From contig NZ_CAKJTL010000069.1 of the NCBI RefSeq assembly GCF_917627385.1, positions 1 through 49,679 of the forward strand: a DNA stretch of 49,679 nt. The letters are read 5' to 3'. Within the stretch, counting starts at the first letter, position 1, and every line of letters begins with the position of its first letter. Made by a program: the position numbers and the translations under genes. Shown in pieces: positions 9,201-16,724 of the stretch. The DNA comes from Protofrankia sp. CiT1. Its GTDB lineage: Bacteria; Actinomycetota; Actinomycetes; Frankiales; Frankiaceae. The notes beneath the pieces are model-generated. The model saw nothing but the letters and a program-made list of their open reading frames with translations. It was not told the DNA's origin and searched no databases.

Positions 9201-10794
9201 CCGCGCCGAGCGTGGCGGCTCCGCCCTCGCGGAGGTCCCGGAGCAGGAGGTCGGTCAGCCCGGGTTGCAGGACCAGACCGCTCGCGTGGGCGGGGCGTTC
9301 GATGACTGCCCGCAGCCCGGCATCGTCCAGGGGCGGTAGCGTCACTTGGCCGTCCCGCAGCGCGCGGACCAGCTCGGGATGTTCCAGGCAGCTTCCGTAG
9401 TGATCCGCCCGGAGCCCGAGCACCACCTGGACGCGGCCCGGAGCGGTGCCGGGGCCACCAGCGTCACGGGGGCCACCAGGGCGACCAGTGTCGCTGGGGC
9501 CATCCGGGTCACCGCACAGGACACGGATGAATCGCGCCCGCTGGCCGGGGTCCGCGCACCGGGTGAAGACCTCCTCGAACTGGTCGACGACGAGGACCGC
9601 GCACCCGCCGGGCCGTTCGGCCATGCTGGGTAACCGCCCGGCCAGCAACTGCCGTTCCACATCCCCCAGGGGCTTTCCGGCCGCCGCCGCCAGGCGTTCG
9701 GCGAGCGCCCGCATCGGCTGGGCTCCCGGCGCGGGCAGCAGCACCGCCGGCCAGGGGCTCGTCCGGTCCGCCTCGTGCCGGCGGTCCAGCGCGGCCAGCA
9801 GCCCGGCACGCAGGAGCGAGGACTTGCCCACGCCGGAGGACCCCACGAGCACCAGCGGGCGATGAGCGGGGCCGTTCCCGGTGACGTCCCCGAGCAGCCG
9901 GCGGACAAGATCCTCCCTGCCGAAGAACCGTTCGTGGTCGTCTGGCTGGAACGGCTCCATCCCCGGATAGGGACACGGGGAGTCGTCCAGCGGCTCGGCT
10001 GACCCGTCAGCGGACACGTCATCGCGCGCTGGGACGGGCCGCTGGTAGGCGGGATTCGCGGCGAGGACGAGTTCACCGGCCCGGCCGTCGCTCTGCCGGT
10101 GCGGCCGCGCCGCCGTTGCCTGCAGCCGCCGGTCGAGGCGCCCGTAGATGTGGTCGAGGGTCAACCGGGCCGGGCCGGCCGGGTCACCCTCGCGCAGCAG
10201 CCGCAGCAGCTCGCCGCTGAACAGGGTGTGGCGCTCGCCCGGCGGGGCGTAGGAGACGGCGTAGTGGGATGCCGAGGTCAGCAGGTAGCTGCCGCGCGGC
10301 CGGGCGGAGGCATAGGGATCACGCTGCCGGCCGTGGGCTGTCGCGTCCGCCAGGCCGGAGAAGCAGCAGTCGAGCACGACCACGGTGCTGGCCGGCAGCT
10401 CCGCGAGAATGTCCCGGACAGTCTGGTAGGAGACGGACCGGGCGACCCGGTCGCCAGCGAGGCTGGCATGCGTGGCCAGGTACAGCCGATCCCCGGGCCC
10501 GAGCAGGCCGTGCCCCGCGAAGTAGAACAGGACGACGCCGCCCGCCTGCGCGGCCGCGGCCTCCACCGCGTCGAGCACGGCGCCTTCGTCGACGGGATCG
10601 ACGATCGTGTGGATGTTCGCGGGCGCCATGCCGCACACCTCTTCCAGCGCCCGCCGCAGATCCTCGACCGTGGTTGCCACCGACGGCAGATCCGGCAGAC
10701 GTGACCCGTCGGCGTGGCGGCTCGTTCCCACCAGGACCGCCCGTGCGCCCATCCCGGCGAGGTCGCCGAGCGGCAGCTGCCGCGGTGCCGCCAT
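6217..10794 (-). CDS. caspase-like / STAND NTPase / WD40-repeat protein
   Basis: A 1525-residue multidomain protein. Residues 16-250 form a caspase-like (peptidase C14) domain with His95 in YFAGHG and Cys144 in LDCCFSG. Residues about 275-650 form a STAND-type NTPase opened by PYPGMEPF and FFGRED, with Walker A GSSGVGKSS (318-326) and Walker B AVLVVDQFEE (399-408). A helical arm follows, then one membrane helix (about 747-767). The C-terminal half is a WD40 array with repeated FSPDGR(T)LATG and LWDV units. In such proteins the repeats are thought to sense a signal, the NTPase to oligomerise, and the caspase to cleave targets, leading to cell suicide. The start is set by GGAGGAGGG 9 bases before ATG 10794. 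The EACC1-like gene lies 65 bases upstream. Trigger and substrates are unknown. Confidence 0.88.
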   Translation of the reverse strand: MAAPRQLPLGDLAGMGARAVLVGTSRHADGSRLPDLPSVATTVEDLRRALEEVCGMAPANIHTIVDPVDEGAVLDAVEAAAAQAGGVVLFYFAGHGLLGPGDRLYLATHASLAGDRVARSVSYQTVRDILAELPASTVVVLDCCFSGLADATAHGRQRDPYASARPRGSYLLTSASHYAVSYAPPGERHTLFSGELLRLLREGDPAGPARLTLDHIYGRLDRRLQATAARPHRQSDGRAGELVLAANPAYQRPVPARDDVSADGSAEPLDDSPCPYPGMEPFQPDDHERFFGREDLVRRLLGDVTGNGPAHRPLVLVGSSGVGKSSLLRAGLLAALDRRHEADRTSPWPAVLLPAPGAQPMRALAERLAAAAGKPLGDVERQLLAGRLPSMAERPGGCAVLVVDQFEEVFTRCADPGQRARFIRVLCGDPDGPSDTGRPGGPRDAGGPGTAPGRVQVVLGLRADHYGSCLEHPELVRALRDGQVTLPPLDDAGLRAVIERPAHASGLVLQPGLTDLLLRDLREGGAATLGAALPFLAHVLRATWTRRSGRTLTLAGYQATGGIWQSVTRTAEEIHDSLAEPGRVALRELFVRMVYLSGGDGEAVRQRIDLREMAHGRSSVQRQLITLVCDRLAQARLVTVDDGGAQLSHEALLRAWPRLRRWIDEDRAGLLIRQQLADATDAWQRAGRDPAFCHRGVRLAAAREWAADARHKRLLRVADQEFLDASIRMEQAEQARERRRIRRLRQILAGLALALCLTALAAGLAFQQRSSARRSSQAATVRQLQAAAISATGTEPRSALLLAVEAYQRDPSATSRAALLDVLAGTQFSVAVEGLPNVVTTLTHSRDGRILIIGTGDGTAQVWDVSQPGHRRKIADVVAHSPPTFTQGVTASWLDDGGRLLYLLGQDGVLGMFDLADPAHPVGLGTVSGMGTVIQSAAASPDGRTLLASDLGVPSLWAVGARPPEATRLARLPRHDGPLNTAVFSPDGRLLALGWQDGTTEVWDVTDRSHPRRQAVLAPAGRPAVLSAAFSPEGHTLATGTDDAQARLWDLTDPTHPYQTAGLSGHGGAVRAVVFSPDGGSLATGSTDRSVVLWDVADRAAPVRTAVFTGHRNLIRAVGFSPDGRTLATGGNDDTVLLWALADRLAPARSAQPIAATAPSPPNPYAPLAFSTLDPAGRLLAAWASGGRPVLVNLTGPATGQDAGTIDVPGNPRVAFAPDGRALATGAHDGTVAVWDISDPAAPVSTARFRAADGPDFVEDLAFSPDHRLIAVSLLDGPTTVWDISDRGHATRVSTLTEKHTANCPVAFGPRGRLLLCGGRLYDMADPRRPKPLSSLTEPDHPHVQISGSARFSPDGNTLAASGLKNTYLFDVSSPAAPVFRATVSTDASVPFIMFSPDGRILATVDGGDEVALWDVTVTAAPHRVTAVTLANYPRGVAFSDHGDTLTTYDESGNVVRWNTAPLRAAVTDPVARACRLAGANPTQPEWSAIAPGVSFGRVCPNLPEAPSPPIIPIVTRPSPVPAGS

Positions 10795-10859
10795 CCGTCC
10801 GAGCCCTCCTCCGTCCGGCCAGCCCTGTGTGCCCCTGGTGCCGGGCGTTCTGCCGGGCG

Positions 10860-11282
10860 TTATCCGGCCGGTGCGGCGGGAGGCCGCGTTGGCTCGCCGG
10901 GGATCGGCTCGCCGGGTTCCAGCGACCGGGCGAGCTGCTGGGCCAGCTCGTTCACCTGTCGCGCGTCCAGCCCGCGGACGTGTTCGGCCGCCACCGTGAG
11001 GGTGGTCCCATCGGGGCGGGTGATGGTCACGGTCTGGTTGCTGGTTCGGCGCTGCACCCACGCCACCAGCGCGGCGGCCAGCACGGTGGCAACCCCTCCC
11101 GGTTCCAGGACCACGGTGAGCAGATCCGTGGCCGTGCCCATGACCGCCGGCGGTGGCGCCGCGGCCGGAGCACGGCGGACCCGGCCGCGGAGTTCCCGCT
11201 CCCGGCCAAGCCAGGTCCCCAACGGCGCGACGCTGCCGTCCGGCCAGCCACCGCCGCCCTGTAACGAGATGACGACTTCCAC
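10860..11282 (-). CDS. EACC1-like effector-associated protein
   Basis: A protein of 140 residues starting at GTG 11282 (VEVVISLQGGGG). It has the pattern of the effector-associated constant component 1 family: an N-terminal strand, a helix with LGRERELRGRV, a hydrophobic membrane-like stretch (GVATVLAAALVAWVQRR), then a strand-rich part TVTITRPDGTTLTVAAEHV and a final helix. EACC1 proteins are small partners encoded next to caspase, trypsin or other effectors in predicted NTP-dependent conflict systems. Its position directly before the caspase-STAND gene, same strand, supports this. The start is uncertain: no strong ribosome site, and upstream in-frame codons exist. Function (adaptor between sensor and effector) is inference from published family analysis. 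Confidence 0.75.
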   Translation of the reverse strand: MEVVISLQGGGGWPDGSVAPLGTWLGRERELRGRVRRAPAAAPPPAVMGTATDLLTVVLEPGGVATVLAAALVAWVQRRTSNQTVTITRPDGTTLTVAAEHVRGLDARQVNELAQQLARSLEPGEPIPGEPTRPPAAPAG

Positions 11283-11486
11283 GGTCCGTATTGTGCTCTT
11301 TGGGCTGCCACGAGGGGAACGAGAGGCTCGGATGGATATCGCTGCCCCGCTTTCGGGCATCGCTCCCAGGCGCCGCCGGTATCGCGCCCGGACCAGTGAT
11401 CAGGCTTGGTGGCCCGGCACAGCTCCCGGCGCAGCTCAACGCCGCGTCCCCTATCCCTACTGCCTCCCTATGTATGGCCGGCCGGC

Positions 11487-13142
11487 CTACCGTTCGCTGC
11501 CCGGATTCCCACCACCACCGGCGTCGTCGTCCGGTACGGACTGGGCACCCGGATGCTGGTGGCCCGCGGGGCCCTGGGCGAATGTGGTCAGCATCGTGGT
11601 GGTGACGGTGGTGACGAAGTCCCGCACCACCGGCCCGGCCGCGCCGGACCCGCACACATCGGTCACCGCGCACACCCACGCGCTGGTACCCGCGTCGAAC
11701 ACGCCCGCGCCCGAGTCGGCCGTGTAGTAACTGACATCGGCATGGTCGGGCCGACCGTGACAGACCACCGGCGAATGGGCGAGAACCTCGATCCGCGGTG
11801 GTGTCGGATACGCGCGGTCGACCCGGTCGTACTCGGATCCGATCATCCCCGGGATGCGGCTGCCGGCCGTCACCGCGGCGCCGGCGAGCAGCCAGTGCCC
11901 GGGGTCGCGGACCACGAGGTCGGCATGTACCGGATTGCACTGGTACATGCCACCGGTGAGCGAGCTCTCCGGACTCGCGTCCGGCGGGGACGGCCAGTTC
12001 GCGGTCACCGCGGCGTTGTCGACGCCGTTCAGCGGATCCTCGGCGGCGATCTTGTAGCCGGTTTCCAGCCGGTCCGGCCCGACGCGCGTCGGCCCGAGCC
12101 TGATCCGGCGGAACACCGCGTTCGCCCCGAGAAAGGCCAGGTTCACCCCGCGGTCACGGGCCCGTGTCAACGCGTCCCGCATCGCGGGCGAGTAATACTC
12201 GTCATGCCCCATGGAGACGACCGCGCGGGCGCCGTCCAACAGCGCCGGGTCGGCATGCAGGTCGATGTCGGTGGCATAGGCGACGGGCAGGCCGAGTTTT
12301 TCCGCGAGGATGATGACGGGGGCCTCGTTCCCGGTGAAGTCCGCGGCGCCGTCACCGTAGTCGTACGGCCGGTCGAACGACACGGCCCGCGCCCGGTCGG
12401 CGAATCCCTTCGGACCGTGGTAGAGGCTGTAGCCGCCCCACGCGTTGTACGCCTGCCAGGTTGTCACCGCCGCGAGCAGCACCACCCGCCCGGACATCGC
12501 CGGGTTGCGAACGGTCAACGGGACGTAGGTCTGGAAGCCCTCGGAGTCGTCCAGGCGGATCAGATACGCGCCCGGTGGCCAGCTGTTCGTCGCGAACGTC
12601 GTGGTCGGCTCCCAGGCCGTGCTGACGGTGTTGGTCGACGGGTCGCGGGACGCGGGGGCCTGCACCCGGCCGGGCAACGGGCCCACCTCGGTGACCAGGC
12701 GGCAGGTCCGTCCGCCGTACCAGCCGATCCGGAAGACGGTGGCCGTGACGGTGGCCGCGGTCGTGGAGGCGAACAGGCGAAGTTCGTCCCCCGAGCGGAT
12801 GCTGGTGTGGTCAAGCCAGCCTTCCACCGCGTGGTTGTAGCCGAGCCGGGCCAGCCCGCAGTCACCACCGGGTTTCGCGTTCTCGGCCCGGACGTCGAAG
12901 TCGGCGCCCACCCCGGCGCCGTCCCGGCCGGCCCCCTGTCCGCCCGGCCCGCTCCCGTTGCCCTGGTTGGTCCCGTTGCCCTGGCTGCTCCGGCCGCCGT
13001 GGCCGGTGCCGCCGCATCCGCCGAGGAGGGCCGCGAGCACAACCATGACGGTGACGGAGGCCGCGACAGCCGTGGGCCATGCGGCAGACCCGCGCCGACC
13101 ACGGTCCTGGCTCCGATGGTCCTGGCTCCGATGAGCGAACAT
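11487..13142 (-). CDS. lipoprotein with N,N-dimethylformamidase beta-subunit-like domain
   Basis: A 551-residue secreted lipoprotein. A basic start, a hydrophobic helix (about 24-40) and lipobox LLGGC place the lipidated Cys at 43. A Gly/Ser/Asn-rich linker follows (about 44-75). The body has a strand-rich domain (DHTSIRSGDELRLFAS) and then the large domain of the DMFase beta-subunit C-terminal type with MGHDEYYSPAMRDALTRA and FLGANAVFRRIR. Known DMFase hydrolyses dimethylformamide, but most homologues with this domain have no known substrate, so I do not assign one. ATG 13142 is preceded by GGCGAGG at 9 bases; ATG 13151 is an alternative. It is 204 bases from the EACC1-like gene and probably independent. 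Confidence 0.75.
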   Translation of the reverse strand: MFAHRSQDHRSQDRGRRGSAAWPTAVAASVTVMVVLAALLGGCGGTGHGGRSSQGNGTNQGNGSGPGGQGAGRDGAGVGADFDVRAENAKPGGDCGLARLGYNHAVEGWLDHTSIRSGDELRLFASTTAATVTATVFRIGWYGGRTCRLVTEVGPLPGRVQAPASRDPSTNTVSTAWEPTTTFATNSWPPGAYLIRLDDSEGFQTYVPLTVRNPAMSGRVVLLAAVTTWQAYNAWGGYSLYHGPKGFADRARAVSFDRPYDYGDGAADFTGNEAPVIILAEKLGLPVAYATDIDLHADPALLDGARAVVSMGHDEYYSPAMRDALTRARDRGVNLAFLGANAVFRRIRLGPTRVGPDRLETGYKIAAEDPLNGVDNAAVTANWPSPPDASPESSLTGGMYQCNPVHADLVVRDPGHWLLAGAAVTAGSRIPGMIGSEYDRVDRAYPTPPRIEVLAHSPVVCHGRPDHADVSYYTADSGAGVFDAGTSAWVCAVTDVCGSGAAGPVVRDFVTTVTTTMLTTFAQGPAGHQHPGAQSVPDDDAGGGGNPGSER

Positions 13143-13393
13143 GCCGGCCATCCTCGCCGGTGGCCTCCCACAGCCGCCACCGGCGGTGGCCGGCTGCGGG
13201 CTCCGTTGACGGGCTCCGCTCATCAAGCAGCCTGATCGTGGGATTGGGGCAGGCGATTCCCGGTGCTCCGCGCCGCGGATCCGCTTAGATTCCCCTGGGG
13301 CCGCCGGAGGTGTGCGCACAACCGCGATCCCACGTCCGTCGGCCCGGCGAGAGCAGCTCAGGCCAACAACACCAGGCCAACAAGGGAGATCAG
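13143..13393. other. divergent promoter region
   Basis: Space between the minus-strand lipoprotein gene and the plus-strand leader peptide and thioesterase. It should hold both promoters; I could not place them with confidence. Confidence 0.4.
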
Positions 13394-13457
13394 GATGCCG
13401 ACCGCCGACCCGGCCGCTCATGCATGTCGCCTCGACCGGATCGGGGCCTGCGCATGA
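13394..13457 (+). CDS. possible 20-residue leader peptide
   Basis: A short frame (MPTADPAAHACRLDRIGACA) with a good ribosome site (AAGGGAG at 13382-13388, about 5 bases before ATCAGG-ATG). Its TGA overlaps the ATG of the thioesterase gene (ATGA), so the two could be translationally coupled. The latter gene has no clear ribosome site of its own. Two Cys codons near the end recall actinobacterial Cys-containing leader peptides that sense sulfur supply, but no attenuator hairpin was identified. Confidence 0.4.
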
Positions 13458-14071
13458 CCATCTCCCAGCCGACGGCTTCGGGCCCGATCAGCTCCGGTGC
13501 GCAGGCGGCGCGCGGCGAGCGCCCCGGCAGCCCGGTCAAGGCCCCTTGGGCGGTGCTGCCGGACTACCAGTGTTTCGGCTGCTCGCCGTACAATGATCAG
13601 GGCCTTGCGCTGCAGCTGCGGACCCATCCCGAGGGGCTGCAGGCTCGCTTCGATTTTGGGCGGGCACACGAGTCGTACCCCGGCATCGTGCATGGTGGCC
13701 TGATCGGGGTGGTCTGCGATGAGATCATGGGTAACCTGATCGTGCTCCAGACCGGCCGCACCGCGTTCACCACGGTGCTGAAGGTGCGCTACGTCTCGCC
13801 GATGTTCGTCGGCAGGACGTACGACTGCATAGCCCGTATGCGGCCGCCGCGGGAGGGGCAACAGGCCGGTACCGGGCTCACTCATGCCACCTCCGAGATC
13901 CTCGATCTGGACGGCGCCACGATGGCCACCGCGACGGCCAGCTACCGGCTTGTCAGCCTGGACGAGGCGCGCCAGCGCTTCACCCTGGCCGACAGCGACG
14001 CGGACCGGTTGCGGGACGCGCTGCCCGGATACCGCGACGGGCATGGGAACGAGGCACAACCGCACGAGTGA
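13454..14071 (+). CDS. PaaI-like hotdog-fold thioesterase
   Basis: A 205-residue protein. The core has YQCFGCSPYNDQGLALQL, a Cys-containing start often seen in this group, then YPGIVHGGLIGVVCDEIMG, where HGG followed by an acidic residue is the hallmark of PaaI/YbgC-type acyl-CoA thioesterases. The strands TTVLKVRYVSPMFVG and MATATASYRLV complete the hotdog fold. It probably hydrolyses an acyl-CoA in the cytoplasm; the substrate cannot be read from sequence. I chose the ATG at 13454 because it overlaps the stop of a putative leader peptide; an ATG at 13424 is an alternative. The last about 35 residues are a charged extension. Confidence 0.75.
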   Translation: MTISQPTASGPISSGAQAARGERPGSPVKAPWAVLPDYQCFGCSPYNDQGLALQLRTHPEGLQARFDFGRAHESYPGIVHGGLIGVVCDEIMGNLIVLQTGRTAFTTVLKVRYVSPMFVGRTYDCIARMRPPREGQQAGTGLTHATSEILDLDGATMATATASYRLVSLDEARQRFTLADSDADRLRDALPGYRDGHGNEAQPHE

Positions 14072-14657
14072 GTCAACTGGCAGGCAGATAAAGTTCCTGG
14101 TTCTCGCGCGGTCTTTCGGTGATTCCGGACTGCCCGCGGGTGGCGGCCTCTCCTCCAATGCTACTTTGTGTGACGGATTTCGATTGCCGTGCTTATGGGT
14201 GCCTGCTGGCGCTCCGCATTCATCTGCTTACGTGTTGTTTTCAGATTTTCTGTTCTGCCTGCTAGGCGGGTATGACGTGCGCTGCCCGGTGTCTCTCGCG
14301 GGTGAATGTTGATCAATTTATTGCTGCCGGCAGTGTCATATGTTCGTTTTGATGGTAGCTCTGCGTGGTAACTGGTGGAGATGCGCCAACAAGATGACAG
14401 GAGAGTTTCACGAAGCCCTTTGCGTTCGGCAGCATTTCATGCAAAGCTGTTCTGCGAACGGTGGATTCGAGGGGGCGCCATTTCCCGGCGCGTGGTTGAG
14501 GGTGCCACCAGCACCTCGCCGAGCGCTCGGGTGGCCAGGGCCGAGGGGGATGGGATAGATGGTACGACCTGTCTGACGGCGGCGGTTCGGGAATCCTGCT
14601 GCCGTTATAGCCGGCCAGTCACCTGCCGAGGCGTGGCAAGGCAGCAGTCCTCCGCTT
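14072..14657. other. long intergenic region of lower GC
   Basis: About 590 bases with visibly more A+T than the flanks and no convincing gene; short open frames lack motifs and third-position GC bias. It contains the upstream region of the polysaccharide operon and probably its promoter and the start of a structured leader (about 14560-14657). Confidence 0.5.
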
Positions 14658-14694
14658 GGACGGGCGATTCGCGTCGCCCGTCCGCGGGTTTTTC
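14658..14694 (+). terminator. intrinsic terminator/attenuator in leader of polysaccharide operon
   Basis: GGACGGGCGA (14658-14667) pairs perfectly with TCGCCCGTCC (14674-14683) around a 6-base loop and is followed by GCGGGTTTTT. This is a classical Rho-independent terminator, about 120 bases before the first gene of the operon. There is no complete gene immediately upstream that needs it, so it may act as an attenuator controlled by the preceding structured RNA. Confidence 0.75.
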
Positions 14695-14765
14695 CACGGC
14701 TGGTCGAGTAGCTCTCATAGCTGGTTGGTGAGCACCATCCACGCAGGCCGGGGCTGCTTGGCCAT

Positions 14766-14800
14766 GGGTATGCGCCCTTTTTGTCATGGGCGCGTATGCC
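14766..14800 (+). promoter_or_regulatory. hairpin just upstream of the operon's first ribosome site
   Basis: GGGTATGCGCCC (14766-14777) can pair imperfectly with GGGCGCGTATGCC (14788-14800). The stem ends about 5 bases before the GGAG ribosome site of the small membrane protein gene. It could affect translation start; not demonstrated. Confidence 0.35.
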
Positions 14801-14814
14801 TTTATGGAGAAGCT

Positions 14815-15060
14815 ATGTTCGTGTCGCGTGCCGTCGATCACGCGTTAATTGGAAGCGCTGTTTCCAAGGTTTTCCACGTGCTGTCTGATGTGTTAGAGGA
14901 AATTGTCGGACTGGTATTCGTGCTGTATCTGGCAGCCGGCGTCGCATGTATTTTTCTGGCCATTTTCCTGCGCGCTCGCGGCCGCCTCGCGCGCGCGTCG
15001 ACCGGGCGTTTCACCGTGGCCGAGAAAGTCGGCCGGCCAGCTGGGCGAAGGATCCGTTGA
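14815..15060 (+). CDS. small membrane protein, first gene of polysaccharide operon
   Basis: An 81-residue protein starting at ATG 14815 with GGAG 5 bases upstream. Residues about 20-50 form a long hydrophobic helix (VGLVFVLYLAAGVACIFLAI), followed by a basic, Arg-rich tail. It has one membrane span with a cytoplasmic basic tail. The stop overlaps the ATG of the glycosyltransferase (TGATG), so the two are probably translated together. I do not recognise the family. Its position suggests an accessory subunit of the GT2 synthase, comparable to small partner proteins of other synthase-dependent polysaccharide systems; this is inference. Confidence 0.65.
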   Translation: MFVSRAVDHALIGSAVSKVFHVLSDVLEEIVGLVFVLYLAAGVACIFLAIFLRARGRLARASTGRFTVAEKVGRPAGRRIR

Positions 15061-16724
15061 TGAGTCGGTCAGGCCGTGTACGTGATGTCATGGTTTCGAC
15101 AGGATTGCTGGGTGGTTTCGCATGTCGGTTACGGGAGGCCCCCGGACGCCGTCGGCCGGTCGCGTCCGGCCCGGTCCGGCCGCGGGTGCTGTGGCACGCG
15201 GGCCTGCTCCCGCCCGTTGCCGGGTACCTGGCTGTCCCGGCGGCCGCGCAGGCACAGGCCCACGGCACGGCGGCCGTCCGGTCCCCGGTGGCGCTACTCG
15301 TGTCCTTACCCGGCGGCGCGCTCGACGCCGCGTGGCCGCTGGCCGCCGGGTTGATCCTCATGGGTTTCCTCTACCTGATGGCGATGCTGCTGTTGTCGGG
15401 TACTCGCGAGCAGCCTCCGGCCGTTACCCCCAGCGGCCTGTTCTACGTGTTCATCATGCCCTGCCTCAACGAGGAGGCGGTGATCGGGGCAAGCGTGCGG
15501 CGGCTGCTCGCCACGGCAAGGGAGGACATCCGAGTCCTGGTGGTCGACGACGGCTCGGACGACGCGACGGCCAGCATCGTGCGCGGCTTCCGGGACGAGC
15601 GGCGGTGGCTGTTACGGCGCGAGCCGCCCAACGCGCGGTCAGGCAAGGGCGCGGCGCTGAACGCCGCCATCGCCTACCTCGCCGATCGTGATGAGATCGC
15701 CGTCCGGGACCCGGACGATGTGATCGTCGTTGTCGTCGACGCGGACGGGCGCCTCGATTCCCATGCCATCGATGCCGTCGCGCCGTACTTCAGCGACCCG
15801 CGTACGGCAGGTGTGCAGACGGGCGTCCGCATTAACAACCGGCATGGCAACCTGCTGGCCCGCATGCAGGACATGGAGTTCGTGATCTATACCGACATCT
15901 TCCAGCGTGGTCGGGCCCATGTCGACAACGTGGGGCTGGGCGGCAACGGCCAGTTCGTCCGCCTTTCGGCGCTTCGGTCGCTCGGCCCGCGGCCGTGGAG
16001 CCACAGCCTCACCGAGGATCTCGATCTCGGGGTCAGGCTGCTGCTCGCGGGCTGGCGTAACCGGTTCTGCGCACAGGCTGATGTCCACCAGCAGGGGGTG
16101 GTGAAACTACGCCGGCTACTGCGCCAGCGCTCCCGCTGGTTCCAGGGGCACCTGCAGTCATGGCGGCTGATACCACAGGTGATTCGGGATGCGCGGATCC
16201 GCACGCTGCCCGACATGCTGTTCCACCTGTCGAGCCCGTTGTTGATTGTGTTGGCGTCCCTGCTCACACTCGCGTTTGGATGTTCGACGGCCGCGGTCAC
16301 GGCCGACTGGCTCGCCGGTGGGCCCAGCCCCGATCCGCGCCTGTTCGTCGGCGCCTACCTGCTGGCCACGGTTCCGGCCATGCTCTGCGGCCTGGTCTAC
16401 CGCCGGCAGGAGCCGATCTCCGGGTTCGGCCTCCTACGGCTGATCGGTTATGCCCACCTCTACATGGTGTACGCCCTGGTCTGGTTCGTCGCCGGCTGGT
16501 GGGCGATCGCCCGGATTCTCAGTGGCCGCAACAGCTGGCACAAGACCGCCCGCAGTCCGGAAGAACGCCTGAGCGCAGCCGCCCTGACCGCGGGGACGAG
16601 TACGGCCGCGGTGGCGGCGAGCACGGCGAGCACGGCAAGCACGGCAAGCACGGCGGGCGCCGCTGGCGCCGACGCGGTGGCATCGCGGGACCACGCCAGC
16701 GAGCCGGTCACGGTTGATGGATGA
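15060..16724 (+). CDS. processive family 2 glycosyltransferase (cellulose/PNAG synthase-like)
   Basis: A 554-residue membrane enzyme. After a membrane helix at about 92-112 comes a GT-A domain with the processive synthase motifs: VVDDGSDD (161-168), VVDADG with DAD at 227-229, TED at 318-320 and QRSRW at 356-360. About four further membrane helices follow (FHLSSPLLIVLASLLTLAF onwards). The C-terminus is a low-complexity Ala/Ser/Thr tail with AST repeats. Such enzymes polymerise an NDP-sugar and extrude the chain. The downstream UDP-GlcNAc 2-epimerase suggests UDP-ManNAc or UDP-GlcNAc as donor (inference). The start at 15060 is preceded by AAGGA 8 bases upstream; the 3' end overlaps the next gene (ATGA). 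Confidence 0.85.
   Translation: MSRSGRVRDVMVSTGLLGGFACRLREAPGRRRPVASGPVRPRVLWHAGLLPPVAGYLAVPAAAQAQAHGTAAVRSPVALLVSLPGGALDAAWPLAAGLILMGFLYLMAMLLLSGTREQPPAVTPSGLFYVFIMPCLNEEAVIGASVRRLLATAREDIRVLVVDDGSDDATASIVRGFRDERRWLLRREPPNARSGKGAALNAAIAYLADRDEIAVRDPDDVIVVVVDADGRLDSHAIDAVAPYFSDPRTAGVQTGVRINNRHGNLLARMQDMEFVIYTDIFQRGRAHVDNVGLGGNGQFVRLSALRSLGPRPWSHSLTEDLDLGVRLLLAGWRNRFCAQADVHQQGVVKLRRLLRQRSRWFQGHLQSWRLIPQVIRDARIRTLPDMLFHLSSPLLIVLASLLTLAFGCSTAAVTADWLAGGPSPDPRLFVGAYLLATVPAMLCGLVYRRQEPISGFGLLRLIGYAHLYMVYALVWFVAGWWAIARILSGRNSWHKTARSPEERLSAAALTAGTSTAAVAASTASTASTASTAGAAGADAVASRDHASEPVTVDG

Noticed and set aside
10795-11940. The caspase-STAND gene extended upstream by about 380 codons
   Set aside because: The frame is open, but the EACC1-like gene lies there in another frame, a good ribosome site precedes ATG 10794, and the extension is Arg/Pro-rich without domains.
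11406-13235. Long plus-strand frame opposite the dimethylformamidase-like lipoprotein
   Set aside because: Low-complexity composition, no motifs; shadow of the lipoprotein gene.
14072-14560. Several small plus-strand frames before the polysaccharide operon
   Set aside because: Low third-position GC and no recognisable domain; more likely an untranslated region.
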